Assembly: GCF_014610845.1 (NCBI RefSeq) | Contig: NZ_JABTCG010000005.1 | Location: forward strand, 372,001-436,000 | Direction: 5' to 3' | From: Maribacter arenosus | GTDB taxonomy: Bacteria; Bacteroidota; Bacteroidia; Flavobacteriales; Flavobacteriaceae | Length of the DNA stretch: 64,000 nucleotides | Shown here: positions 55,753 to 64,000 of the stretch, one piece after another | Layout of the letters: each line of letters opens with the position of its first letter | Numbering within the stretch: position 1 is the first letter of the stretch | The notes under the pieces: model-generated | What the model saw: the letters and a program-made list of their open reading frames with translations, nothing else | The model's database searches: none | Told to the model about the DNA's origin: nothing | Made by a program: the position numbers and the translations under genes

Positions 55753-58206
55753 ATGAAGCGATTTTTACTCTTCACCAGTTTAATTATAGCCTTTTCCACA
55801 GTTGCACAAAGCCTAAAATCGCCTTCAGAATTCCTAGGCTATGAACTGGGTACCACATTCACAAGACACCATGAGGTCGTGGATTATTTTAAGTATCTGG
55901 CCAAAAATGCCCCGGAACAGGTATTGTTGCAAGAATATGGGATAACAAATGAACGCAGACCTTTGCTTCTGGCCATTGTATCCACTGCTCCGAACATCAA
56001 GGATCTTGAAAATATACGCACTGAACACTTGAGAAGTACCGAGGGTGAAAGCAATGCATCCAAGGCCATTGTCTGGCTAAGTTATAACGTTCATGGAAAT
56101 GAAAGTGTAAGTACAGAGGCTTCAATGCAAACCATATATGATCTACTTACCGATAAAAAGGCCTATTTGGAGAATACCATAGTGATCATAGACCCATGTA
56201 TTAATCCCGATGGCCGGGATCGTTATGTGAATTGGTACAACCAACATAAGAATACCCCGAACAATATTGATCCCAATAGCAAGGAACACCATGAGGGCTG
56301 GTGGAATGGACGTAGTAATCATTATATGTTCGATCTAAATAGGGATTGGGCCTGGCTTACCCAAATCGAGAGCCAAAGTAGACTGAAAGTCTATAATCAA
56401 TGGTTGCCCCATGTTCATGTGGACTTTCATGAACAAAGCGTCGATAGTCCTTATTATTTTGCTCCGGCTGCCGAACCTTATCACGAGGTCATCACCCCAT
56501 TTCAAAGGGAATTTCAGACAACCATTGCTAAAAACCATGCAAAATATTTCGATGCCAATGGTTGGTTATACTTTACAAAAGAGGTTTTTGATTTACTCTA
56601 TCCCAGTTATGGGGATACATATCCCATCTATAATGGTGGCATTGGCATGACGTATGAACAAGGAGGAAGTGGTAGGGCCGGATTGGGGATTGTGACTGGT
56701 AATGGGGATACACTAACCCTGAATGATAGAATCGCCCATCATAGAACCACAGGATTGTCCACAGTGGAAGTGGCCGCCAAAAATGCACAAACATTGAACG
56801 AGGAATTCAGAAAGTTTTATAAAAACAAGAATTACAGGCACAAAAGCTACATATTGAATGGTAATCCCGATAATATTGAGATATTGACCCAATTATTGGA
56901 TAAACATGAAATTAAGTACGGACAGGCTAAAGCCAGCACTATTAAGGGTCTTAAATATGATACCGGTAAAATGGGTAGTATGAAAACAACAAGCAATAGT
57001 TTGGTGGTATCCATGGACCAACCGAAGAGTACACTGGTAAAGGTATTGTTAGAGCCAAATGCTAAGTTGAGTGATTCGGTCACCTATGATATCACAGCGT
57101 GGTCTCTGCCATATGCCTATGGTCTGGAGGCGTTGGCATCACCAGGAATAATACCTAGCGAACCCTATGTTGGGAAAAAGAGCGGAAAACAAGTATTGAA
57201 CGAGATGGCCTACGCCTATATATCAGAATGGAATAGTTTTAAAGATGCAGAGTTCCTAGCGGATATGCTAAAAAATAAAATAAAAGTCCGTCGTTCTTTC
57301 AAGCCCTTCGAACTTGATGGCAAATCATTCGAAAGAGGGAGCCTGATCATCACCAAAGGAGACAATAAGAACAACCCTAAATTTCTAATATCCCTTGGTG
57401 AAATCGCCGATAAGTATAACATATCATTAACCGCTACTCCAACAGGTTTGGTTGATTCGGGGAAAGATTTTGGATCCCAATATGTACAAATGATCAAGGA
57501 ACCAAAAATTGCCTTGCTATCTGGAGAACCCACTTCAACACTTCAATTTGGTGAAGTTTGGCATTTTTTTGAACAACAACTCAACTATCCTATAACGGTA
57601 ATCGATTCGGATTATATGGGACGTGTGGATTTTTCGGAATACGATATCCTTATTTTACCCAATGGATATGGTTACAAAAAATTCTTGGATGGGAAAAAAG
57701 TGGAGGGATTAAAGCAATGGGTATCGGATGGAGGCAAACTTATTGCCATGGGTGGGGCCATAAAGGGGCTCACAGGGGAAGATGGCTTTGAAATCAAGAC
57801 CAAGGAAGTCGAAAAAGACTCCACTGAGCACTTGCAGGTATTTGACGAATCCCAGAGGGAATCCATGAAAAAAGCCATAACCGGGGCCATTTTCAAAGCA
57901 AAAGTAGACAACACCCATCCTTTGGCCTATGGGTATCAAGATACCTACTTCACTTTAAAATTGGGATCTGATGCCTATAATTATTTAATTAATGGATCTG
58001 TTGTTTACCTAGAAGGAAATCAAAATATCCCCGTAGCAGGCTTTGCAGGAAGTGAAGCACAACAGAAAATTGCAAACACCTTGGTGTTCGGGGTAGAATC
58101 CCATGGCTCTGGCCATGTGATATATATGGTGGATAATCCGTTGTTCAGAGGTTTTTGGGAAAATGGAAAACTCTTCTTTGCAAATGCCCTTTTTATGGTC
58201 GATTGA
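55753..58206 (+). CDS. Exported M14 family zinc carboxypeptidase
   Basis: This 817-residue protein has a signal peptide (LLFTSLIIAFSTVAQ). The M14 catalytic domain (about residues 35-360) carries the H-x-x-E zinc pair in SYNVHGNESVSTEA, the arginine in NPDGRDRY, FDLNRDWAW, the third ligand in VHVDFHEQ and the catalytic Glu in GMTYEQGGSG. The remaining ~450 residues include a region with a class I glutaminase-like alpha/beta fold (EYDILILPNGYG, KLIAMGGAIKGL) that is usual in large Bacteroidota M14 proteins. It is probably a periplasmic or secreted peptidase. Convergent with gntP-type gene, one base apart. Confidence 0.9.
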   Translation: MKRFLLFTSLIIAFSTVAQSLKSPSEFLGYELGTTFTRHHEVVDYFKYLAKNAPEQVLLQEYGITNERRPLLLAIVSTAPNIKDLENIRTEHLRSTEGESNASKAIVWLSYNVHGNESVSTEASMQTIYDLLTDKKAYLENTIVIIDPCINPDGRDRYVNWYNQHKNTPNNIDPNSKEHHEGWWNGRSNHYMFDLNRDWAWLTQIESQSRLKVYNQWLPHVHVDFHEQSVDSPYYFAPAAEPYHEVITPFQREFQTTIAKNHAKYFDANGWLYFTKEVFDLLYPSYGDTYPIYNGGIGMTYEQGGSGRAGLGIVTGNGDTLTLNDRIAHHRTTGLSTVEVAAKNAQTLNEEFRKFYKNKNYRHKSYILNGNPDNIEILTQLLDKHEIKYGQAKASTIKGLKYDTGKMGSMKTTSNSLVVSMDQPKSTLVKVLLEPNAKLSDSVTYDITAWSLPYAYGLEALASPGIIPSEPYVGKKSGKQVLNEMAYAYISEWNSFKDAEFLADMLKNKIKVRRSFKPFELDGKSFERGSLIITKGDNKNNPKFLISLGEIADKYNISLTATPTGLVDSGKDFGSQYVQMIKEPKIALLSGEPTSTLQFGEVWHFFEQQLNYPITVIDSDYMGRVDFSEYDILILPNGYGYKKFLDGKKVEGLKQWVSDGGKLIAMGGAIKGLTGEDGFEIKTKEVEKDSTEHLQVFDESQRESMKKAITGAIFKAKVDNTHPLAYGYQDTYFTLKLGSDAYNYLINGSVVYLEGNQNIPVAGFAGSEAQQKIANTLVFGVESHGSGHVIYMVDNPLFRGFWENGKLFFANALFMVD

Positions 58207-58207
58207 T

Positions 58208-59530
58208 TTAATTTACAAAAAATGTGATTCCATAAATTACACAGATTGCCGATACCCCAAGAATCAAGGTTCCTAGGGTCAAGGTTTTATTTCCTTGTTT
58301 TACATCCATACCGGTCAATTGGGTAAACACCCAGAAAAAACTATCATTGGCATGGGAAACCACCAAAGATCCCGCACCTATGGCCAAAACGGTCATTGTG
58401 GTCATCATGGAGCTTTCCAAGCCCAAGGCCGGCATCATGGGGGCAATGATCGAAGCGGTGGTAATCAAGGCCACCGTAGATGAACCCTGTGTGGTTTTTA
58501 AACATGCCGCCAGTAAAAAAGGCAAAAACAGACCGATACTCAAATCCGAGAAGTTTTCCGTTATCAATTCGGCGATACCGGAGTTCTGCAACATCTTACC
58601 AAAAATCCCTCCAGCCCCTGTTATCAAGATTATAGGGGCCGCCGATTTTAAAGCGTCTCCGAACCATCCTGTAGCCGAATATACTTTATCATCCAACTTC
58701 TTAGGTAGCATCAGGGAGAGTGCCACCCCTATCAACAAGGCGATAACCGGTGTCCCTAAAAATGAAATCATCGGATAAAGTTGGTTCGACTTTAAATTGG
58801 CATCGGGATAGTCAAAAATTGATTTCACTACGATAAGGAGTATGGGCACAAAGATTGACAACAATGACGTAAACAGTTTAGGTTGATACCCTTTTACTTT
58901 TACCTCTTCCAAAATAATAGGAATCTTTGTCCTCGAGGCGAACTTTACCGCAAAAAAATAGCTCGGGACCAAAGCGATTGAACTCACTATAATGCCCCAA
59001 AAAATGACATTCCCTAAATCAGCATTCAATATACCTGCCGCCGCAATAGGCCCTGGGGTCGGCGGTACCATGACATGGGTAGCAAAAAGCCCCAATCCCA
59101 AAGCAACCGAAGTTCCTGCATACGACTTTTTTGCCCTATGTGACAATGCCTTGTTCAAAGAATTCATCATGATAAAGGCACTATCGGCAAAAACGGGTAT
59201 CGACATGATATACCCGGTCAGCAACATGGCTAAATGAATTGATTTTTCACCGATAATATCGATCATCCTCACTGCGATTACCATAGCACCTCCTGATTTT
59301 TCCAAAACCGTACCAATAACCACCCCAAAAAAAATGATAAGGCCTATGCTGCCCATAAGTCCGCCAAAACCTTCATTAATAGCCGCTAAAATGTTGGGGA
59401 TTTCCATTCCAGTTATAAACCCATAGCCAATAGCGGCGATGAGCAGCACAAAAAAAGGATGGATTTTCCATTTTACTATTCCCAATATGATAAATGCCAA
59501 GGAAAGGACTAAAGCGAGGATATATAACAT
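58208..59530 (-). CDS. GntP family permease (gluconate/sugar acid:H+ symporter)
   Basis: A 440-residue polytopic membrane protein with 11-13 hydrophobic segments. Family words are FFGVVIGTVLEKSGGAMVIAV (quoted in part), HVMVPPTPGPIAAAGILNADLG with the invariant PPTPGP, and later QGSSTVALITTASI and GSLVVSHANDSFFWV. GntP proteins import gluconate, fructuronate or related acids with protons. No kinase or catabolic gene lies beside it, so substrate is open. It shares a 1-base gap with the convergent peptidase gene and no terminator is visible between them. Confidence 0.9.
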   Translation of the reverse strand: MLYILALVLSLAFIILGIVKWKIHPFFVLLIAAIGYGFITGMEIPNILAAINEGFGGLMGSIGLIIFFGVVIGTVLEKSGGAMVIAVRMIDIIGEKSIHLAMLLTGYIMSIPVFADSAFIMMNSLNKALSHRAKKSYAGTSVALGLGLFATHVMVPPTPGPIAAAGILNADLGNVIFWGIIVSSIALVPSYFFAVKFASRTKIPIILEEVKVKGYQPKLFTSLLSIFVPILLIVVKSIFDYPDANLKSNQLYPMISFLGTPVIALLIGVALSLMLPKKLDDKVYSATGWFGDALKSAAPIILITGAGGIFGKMLQNSGIAELITENFSDLSIGLFLPFLLAACLKTTQGSSTVALITTASIIAPMMPALGLESSMMTTMTVLAIGAGSLVVSHANDSFFWVFTQLTGMDVKQGNKTLTLGTLILGVSAICVIYGITFFVN

Positions 59531-59623
59531 AATGATGGGTCTGGTAATGGTTATAAGGTTTCCTAAAAATAGAAATTATTTTTATGCTACCCTATCTGGC
59601 AATCGCATGAAAATTGAAGCTTC

Positions 59624-60952
59624 TTATACTTCTGATGGAATTATACCTGGATATACAGGTTCTCCATAAAGGTCGAAATCGGCAGCTTCGATGATTTTTA
59701 TCATGGCAAATTCACCCTGTTTAACATAGAATTTGGAAGCATCTATCAATACTTCGTTATCCACATCGGGAGAATCGAACTCTGTTCTGCCCACAAAATA
59801 GTTACCTTCTTTACGGTCGATGATACATTGGAACGTTTTTCCTATTTTTTGCTGGTTCAACTCCCACGAAATCTGGGATTGAATTTCCATGATTTCATTG
59901 GCACGTTCTTGTTTTACTTCCTCAGGAACATCATCGATCAAATGATAAGCATGGGTGTTTTCCTCATGGCTATATGTAAAACAGCCCAAGCGTTCAAAAC
60001 GCATGGCCGTTACCCAATCTTTTAGCGTTTGGAAGTCTTCCTCGGTTTCCCCGGGATAACCCACGATCAAAGTGGTTCTAATCGTCATATTTGGAACATA
60101 GTTCCTAAAATCCTGGAGAAGCTTAGTGGTTTTTTCCTGAGTAGTACCTCGGCGCATACTCTTAAGAATAGCATCGGAGATATGCTGCAATGGGATATCG
60201 AGGTAGTTACAGATCTTGGGCTCCTGCTTCATAACATCCAACACATCCATCGGAAAACCAGTTGGAAATGCGTAATGCAACCGAATCCATTCAATACCTT
60301 CCACCTTGACCAATTCTTGCAGTAATTCGGCAAGATTTCGCTTTTTATATAAATCAAGTCCATAATAGGTAAGGTCCTGGGCGATCAAAATCAATTCTTT
60401 TACTCCTTTAGCGGCCAATTTTTCTGATTCCGTGACCAAGTCTTCAATAGGCTTACTTTTATGCTTTCCGCGCATCAAGGGGATGGCACAAAAGGAGCAA
60501 GGTCGATCACATCCTTCGGCAATTTTAAGGTAGGCGTAATTTTTTGGGGTGGTAGTCAAGCGTTCACCAATCAACTCGTGCCTATAATCTGCTCCCAATG
60601 CCTTTAACAAATTCGGTAGTTCACTAGTGCCAAAATACGCATCTACATTAGGGATCTCTTTTTGCAGATCTGGCTTATAACGCTCGCTTAAACATCCCGT
60701 TACAAAAACCTTGTCAACAGTCCCAGCCTCTTTTTTACCTACATATTCCAAAATGGTATTTATACTTTCTTCCTTGGCATTAGCGATAAACCCACAGGTA
60801 TTGATAACCACAACATTGCCTTCCTCTTCATGCACCACCTCTTTGTCATTAGCGCGCAATTGCCCCATAAGCACTTCTGAATCATAGACGTTCTTAGAAC
60901 AGCCTAGGGTTACTACATTGATTCTGTTTTTCTTAAGTGATTTTGTACGCAT
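59624..60952 (-). CDS. rimO: Ribosomal protein uS12 methylthiotransferase RimO
   Basis: A 442-residue radical SAM methylthiotransferase that modifies Asp88 of ribosomal protein S12. The N-terminal UPF0004 domain opens INVVTLGCSKNVYDSEVLMG with the first cluster cysteines, continued by NTCGFIA and TGCLSERY. The radical SAM motif CDRPCSFCAIP and the C-terminal TRAM domain complete the family order. The frame extends to 61021, but RimO homology begins at the ATG at 60952. In flavobacteria it lies near ftsY, as here. Confidence 0.95.
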   Translation of the reverse strand: MRTKSLKKNRINVVTLGCSKNVYDSEVLMGQLRANDKEVVHEEEGNVVVINTCGFIANAKEESINTILEYVGKKEAGTVDKVFVTGCLSERYKPDLQKEIPNVDAYFGTSELPNLLKALGADYRHELIGERLTTTPKNYAYLKIAEGCDRPCSFCAIPLMRGKHKSKPIEDLVTESEKLAAKGVKELILIAQDLTYYGLDLYKKRNLAELLQELVKVEGIEWIRLHYAFPTGFPMDVLDVMKQEPKICNYLDIPLQHISDAILKSMRRGTTQEKTTKLLQDFRNYVPNMTIRTTLIVGYPGETEEDFQTLKDWVTAMRFERLGCFTYSHEENTHAYHLIDDVPEEVKQERANEIMEIQSQISWELNQQKIGKTFQCIIDRKEGNYFVGRTEFDSPDVDNEVLIDASKFYVKQGEFAMIKIIEAADFDLYGEPVYPGIIPSEV

Positions 60953-61074
60953 AGCTTTTAATGGGCTGCAAAAATACAACTTGAGGCAGTAATTATTACG
61001 AATTAAGACGATTTCTTCCAATTTTACGTTAAACCTTTTAAGGATTTAAAAATCAAAACCCAAATAATCGACAG

Positions 61075-62166
61075 ATGAAACCAATTTCACTTCCTTTTAT
61101 TTTTATGTCTTTATTTCTGATCATAGGTTGCAGTAACAACAATGATACCCCAGAAAATGAATGGCCAGAACCATTGGGCATGTATTTCCCTCCTTTGAAT
61201 GGCAATGAATGGGAATCCATTTCCATGTCCGAATTAGACTGGAATGAAGCTGTGGAACAATCGCTCTACGATTTTTTAGAAGAAAATAACACGGATGCAT
61301 TTATAATTCTGAAAGATGGAAGAATGGTGGTCGAAAAATATTTTGGTGATTTTGATGCAACACAAAATCATTCTTGGAACTCTGCCGCCAAGACATTGAC
61401 GAGCATGACCGTCGGAATCGCCCAACAAGAAGGATTTTTATCAATTGATGATCCTTCATCCGATTATATGGGCGTGGGATGGTCGTTACTCACACCCCAA
61501 CAAGAGCAAAATATCACCGTAAAACATCATTTAACCATGACCACAGGACTGGATTATACCGTGGAAAACAACTTTTGTACCGATAAGGAATGTTTAGTTT
61601 ATAAAGGGGATCCCAACACGTTTTGGTACTACCATAATGCAACATATTCCTTATTGGATGATATTGTGGCAGCAGCTACAAACCAAGATTTTAAAACGTA
61701 TTTCAATAGCAAGGTCCGTGATAGAATAGGAATGCAAGGTACTTGGATCAAAACGGGGTATCTTAATCTGTACTTCAGTACGGCTAGAAGTATGGCCCGT
61801 TTTGGGCTTTTAAACCTAAACGAAGGATATTGGGAAACCACAGCGATACTGGAAGACCAAGACTATTTTACAAGCGCGATCAATTCCTCCCAGGTTTTAA
61901 ACCCATCATACGGTTACCTCTATTGGCTGAACGGTAAAAATGGTTTTAGACTACCAGAATCAGAAGAATTATATTCAGGTAAATTAATTCCCTCAGCACC
62001 TGACGATCTTTATGCCGGACTTGGTGCCTTTGACCAAAAGCTTTACGTTGTGCCTAGTCAAGGCTTGGTCATTGTTCGCATGGGTGATGCTGCCAATTCA
62101 GAGGAATTTGGACCAACCTCATTTGACAACGAACTTTGGGGTAAGATCAAGGAGCTAATCGATTAG
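61075..62166 (+). CDS. Serine hydrolase (class C beta-lactamase/AmpC-like) lipoprotein
   Basis: A 363-residue lipoprotein with lipobox FLIIGC (Cys 20). The penicillin-binding fold is visible: SxxK catalytic pair in WNSAAKTLTS, a tyrosine motif YHN in FWYYHNATYSL, and late GxG-type strand residues. Bacterial relatives hydrolyse esters, D-amino-acid peptides or lactams; antibiotic resistance is not implied. It is placed on the opposite strand between rimO and ftsY, whose order is otherwise conserved. Confidence 0.85.
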   Translation: MKPISLPFIFMSLFLIIGCSNNNDTPENEWPEPLGMYFPPLNGNEWESISMSELDWNEAVEQSLYDFLEENNTDAFIILKDGRMVVEKYFGDFDATQNHSWNSAAKTLTSMTVGIAQQEGFLSIDDPSSDYMGVGWSLLTPQQEQNITVKHHLTMTTGLDYTVENNFCTDKECLVYKGDPNTFWYYHNATYSLLDDIVAAATNQDFKTYFNSKVRDRIGMQGTWIKTGYLNLYFSTARSMARFGLLNLNEGYWETTAILEDQDYFTSAINSSQVLNPSYGYLYWLNGKNGFRLPESEELYSGKLIPSAPDDLYAGLGAFDQKLYVVPSQGLVIVRMGDAANSEEFGPTSFDNELWGKIKELID

Positions 62167-62198
62167 ATAGGTGCAATTGTGAATACGTAGGGTCTTTA

Positions 62199-63161
62199 TC
62201 AATTTTCTATATTGAAGAATGAATCTACGAACTCATACTTGTTAAAGACCTGTAGATCCTCAATGCCCTCGCCAACACCGATATATTTTACCGGAATCTG
62301 AAATTGGTCCGATATCCCAATGACCACGCCCCCCTTAGCAGTGCCATCCAATTTTGTTACTGCTAAAGCAGTTACTTCGGTAGCCTTGGTAAACTGTTTA
62401 GCCTGTTCAAATGCATTTTGCCCAGTGGACCCATCCAACACCAATAATACTTCATGTGGAGTATCATCGACCACCTTCTGCATGACCCGTTTCACCTTGG
62501 TAAGCTCATTCATTAAATTCACCTTGTTGTGCAATCGCCCAGCAGTATCTATAATCACTACATCCGCATCCTGGGTAACTGCAGAACTCAAGGTATCGAA
62601 AGCAACCGATGCCGGATCACTACCCATTTTTTGTTTTACAATAGGAACATCCACCCTATCGGCCCAAACCTGTAATTGATCGATAGCCGCGGCCCGAAAC
62701 GTATCTGCCGCGCCTAAAACCACTTTAAGTCCTTGTTTTTTGAATTGATAGGCCAACTTTCCGATAGTAGTCGTTTTACCCACCCCGTTGACACCGACCA
62801 CCATGATCACGTAGGGTTTTTTATCGATTGGAATACCAAACTCCCTTTCTTCCCCTAAATGCGTCTCTGACAACAAAGCTGCGATTTCTTCGCGCAAAAT
62901 GGAATTCAGTTCGTCCGTGCCCATATACTTATCCTTGGCTACTCGGGCTTCTATACGATCTATGATCTTTAATGTGGTGTTGACACCCACATCGGAAGAA
63001 ACCAAGACCTCCTCTAGATTATCCAAGACATCATCATCTACCTTGGATTTACCAGCTACGGCTTTACTTAATTTTGAAAAAAAGGTGGTTTTGGTCTTTT
63101 CCAACCCTTTATCCAAGGTCTCTTTCTTTTGTGAGGAAAATATCTTTTTGAATAAACTCAT
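62199..63161 (-). CDS. ftsY: Signal recognition particle receptor FtsY
   Basis: A 320-residue SRP receptor GTPase that docks ribosome-nascent chain complexes at the membrane. The N domain is helical (about 15-95); the G domain shows G1 GVNGVGKTTTIGKLA, the I-box DTFRAAAIDQL, G3 DTAGRLHNK, and G4 TKLDGTAKGG. The acidic A domain of Escherichia coli FtsY is absent, as usual in Bacteroidota, and a short basic N terminus (MSLFKKIFSSQKK) may target the membrane. It is downstream of the rpmB-rpmG-DUF4295 operon, separated by a terminator. Confidence 0.95.
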   Translation of the reverse strand: MSLFKKIFSSQKKETLDKGLEKTKTTFFSKLSKAVAGKSKVDDDVLDNLEEVLVSSDVGVNTTLKIIDRIEARVAKDKYMGTDELNSILREEIAALLSETHLGEEREFGIPIDKKPYVIMVVGVNGVGKTTTIGKLAYQFKKQGLKVVLGAADTFRAAAIDQLQVWADRVDVPIVKQKMGSDPASVAFDTLSSAVTQDADVVIIDTAGRLHNKVNLMNELTKVKRVMQKVVDDTPHEVLLVLDGSTGQNAFEQAKQFTKATEVTALAVTKLDGTAKGGVVIGISDQFQIPVKYIGVGEGIEDLQVFNKYEFVDSFFNIEN

Positions 63162-63198
63162 AATACCTGAACAATTTTCGCCAAAGATATGAAAATAA

Positions 63199-63228
63199 AA
63201 AAGCTCCTTTCTTTCAAAAGGAGCTTTT
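63199..63228 (-). terminator. Rho-independent terminator of the ribosomal-protein operon
   Basis: AAAAGCTCCTTT (63199-63210) and AAAGGAGCTTTT (63217-63228) form a 12-base stem; on the minus strand a T-run follows. It separates DUF4295 from ftsY. Confidence 0.85.
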
Positions 63229-63246
63229 AAAAATTGAAAGAATCAA

Positions 63247-63402
63247 TTAATTTTTATTTGCGAACCATTGGTTGACCGCTTCTGGAGCCATAACAGATTC
63301 TTGAAATATATAAGCCCCGCTCTTCGGAGATCTGACCATTTTTATAGCTTTGGTCAATCTTTTTGAACTTGTTTGTAAACTTGCTACCGTCTTCTTTGCC
63401 AT
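63247..63402 (-). CDS. DUF4295 small protein of the rpmB-rpmG operon
   Basis: A 51-residue basic protein translated as MAKKTVASLQTSSKRLTKAI and ending VMAPEAVNQWFANKN. It matches the DUF4295 family, which is confined to Bacteroidota and lies just after rpmG in the same operon. The conserved place suggests a ribosome-associated role, but none is established. The start is the first ATG after rpmG and the length is usual (about 50). It was too short for a standard gene scan and was translated by hand. Confidence 0.85.
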   Translation of the reverse strand: MAKKTVASLQTSSKRLTKAIKMVRSPKSGAYIFQESVMAPEAVNQWFANKN

Positions 63403-63449
63403 TACCTTATGCGTTATTTGACATTTTCACCTTAGTGATACCGTCTTAA

Positions 63450-63632
63450 TTACTTAATTTCTTTGTGAACAGTCATTCTCTTAAGGATAGGATTGAATTT
63501 CTTTATTTCCATCCTTTCGGGAGTGTTCTTTTTATTTTTTGTAGTTATATACCTGGAAGTTCCTGGTTGTCCGGACTCTTTATGCTCCGTACATTCCAAT
63601 ATAACTTGTACCCTGTTGCCTTTTTTTGCCAT
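63450..63632 (-). CDS. rpmG: Ribosomal protein bL33
   Basis: A 60-residue ribosomal protein of the large subunit. It opens [18 protein letters not shown] and continues [20 protein letters not shown], the usual bL33 sequence; the zinc-binding four-Cys version is absent (only one Cys), so this is the C-minus form. It lies 20 bases after rpmB and 47 bases before the DUF4295 gene. Confidence 0.97.
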   Translation of the reverse strand: MAKKGNRVQVILECTEHKESGQPGTSRYITTKNKKNTPERMEIKKFNPILKRMTVHKEIK

Positions 63633-63652
63633 TGTAATCTATCTTTTTAGGA

Positions 63653-63889
63653 TTATTTTACCAATCCCTGTGCTTTAGCCTCTTTTAAAACAGCAGAAAT
63701 GCCTTTCTTGTTTATGCTCTTCAACGCCTTGGCTGAAACTTTAAGCGTTATCCAACGATCTTCCTCGGGAAGATAAAAGCGCTTTTTAGAAAGATTTACG
63801 TTAAATCTTCTCCTTGTTTTATTGATAGAAAACGATACGTTGTTTCCAAACATCGCTCTTTTTCCCGTAATTTCACAAACTTTTGACAT
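63653..63889 (-). CDS. rpmB: Ribosomal protein bL28
   Basis: A 78-residue large-subunit protein: MSKVCEITGKRAMFGNNVSF, then NKTRRRFNVNLSKKRFYLPE and a C-terminal helix ending GLVK. It is the first gene of the rpmB-rpmG-DUF4295 operon. Length and order are those of flavobacteria. Confidence 0.97.
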   Translation of the reverse strand: MSKVCEITGKRAMFGNNVSFSINKTRRRFNVNLSKKRFYLPEEDRWITLKVSAKALKSINKKGISAVLKEAKAQGLVK

Positions 63890-63959
63890 CGCGCCTAATT
63901 TTTCATTTTAAACAGGCTGCAAATTTATATCATTTTTGCGTCATGGACAAAATTCTACT

Positions 63960-64000
63960 TCAGATTTTTATTATTTCTTTTTGAAGCAACTCAAATGCCT
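63960..64000 (-). CDS. C-terminal end of a gene running off the right edge (possibly cinA)
   Basis: On the minus strand the last bases of the window read AFELLQKEIIKI then TGA at 63960-63962. In many flavobacteria cinA precedes rpmB, and CinA proteins end in a helix of this kind. Only 12 residues are visible, so both coding status and identity are tentative. Confidence 0.35.
   Translation of the reverse strand, partial: AFELLQKEIIKI

Noticed and set aside
61075-62166. Antibiotic-resistance beta-lactamase
   Set aside because: The fold is shared, but a lipoprotein of this kind with YHN and no convincing lactamase KTG context is more likely an esterase or peptidase.

Overview
The window looks like a chromosomal segment of a marine-type flavobacterium (Bacteroidota, Flavobacteriaceae). 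Base composition is AT-rich and Shine-Dalgarno sequences are weak or absent. Several promoters resemble the Bacteroidota TAnnTTTG element. Family-typical content includes a hybrid two-component system with a periplasmic propeller sensor, many lipoproteins with an N-terminal Cys followed by Asp/Asn/Lys, the BshC step of bacillithiol synthesis, DUF4295 beside rpmG/rpmB, and ftsY and rimO close by. I cannot name a species. No rRNA, tRNA, transposase, integrase or CRISPR array was seen.

Layout. 1-4.5 kb: a truncated hypothetical gene, a GNAT acetyltransferase, a small exported protein, a zinc-less MDR oxidoreductase and a DASS-type dicarboxylate transporter. 4.6-10.2 kb: a lipoprotein, a Gfo/Idh/MocA oxidoreductase, then a four-gene minus-strand unit (Crp/Fnr regulator, exported HbpS/GlcG-like protein, exported beta-propeller fused to a Dabb domain, SDR) with an FNR-geometry palindrome inside it. 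10.5-16 kb: rsgA, a 21-residue leucine-rich-repeat lipoprotein, a small lipoprotein, and an exported VWA protein followed by a small membrane protein. 16-22.6 kb: exported TIM-barrel isomerase-like lipoprotein, alpha/beta hydrolase, VOC protein, WYL regulator, PQQ/cytochrome c dehydrogenase and a hotdog thioesterase. 22.7-28.7 kb: a GAF histidine kinase, a DUF2007 protein and a 1355-residue hybrid two-component regulator.

28.9-33.1 kb is the most interesting region. A thiosulfate-dehydrogenase-like (TsdA-type) dihaem cytochrome is followed by two exported DsrE-like proteins (one with a Tat signal, one with a Sec signal), a TauE/SafE exporter, a DUF4242 protein and a Cys/His-rich cupin, all on one strand and closed by a strong terminator. 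I infer a periplasmic sulfur-compound handling operon. It is followed by a PLP decarboxylase and by a deletion scar: the first codons of an acyltransferase-like membrane protein gene are joined to the last ~75 codons of a SCO1/SenC gene.

35-42 kb: nitronate monooxygenase, mnmA, and two multi-FAS1 (fasciclin) lipoproteins whose upstream regions are near copies of each other. 42.4-51 kb: a minus-strand housekeeping block (guaA, LysM/PBP1-like protein, OsmC, DUF922 peptidase-like, DUF3820, pyrG, yidC). 51.3-64 kb: a coiled-coil hypothetical, a PNPOx-like flavoprotein, a second PLP decarboxylase, bshC, an M14 peptidase, a GntP permease, rimO, a serine hydrolase, ftsY and the rpmB-rpmG-DUF4295 operon. 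A few codons at the right edge may be the end of cinA.

Regulatory signals recur. TATCTTAG elements followed by a leader hairpin precede at least four genes, and a TTTTGTAnTATTGTTTA box is shared by both FAS1 genes and the VOC gene. All motif counts and alignments were done by eye; no database searches were run.
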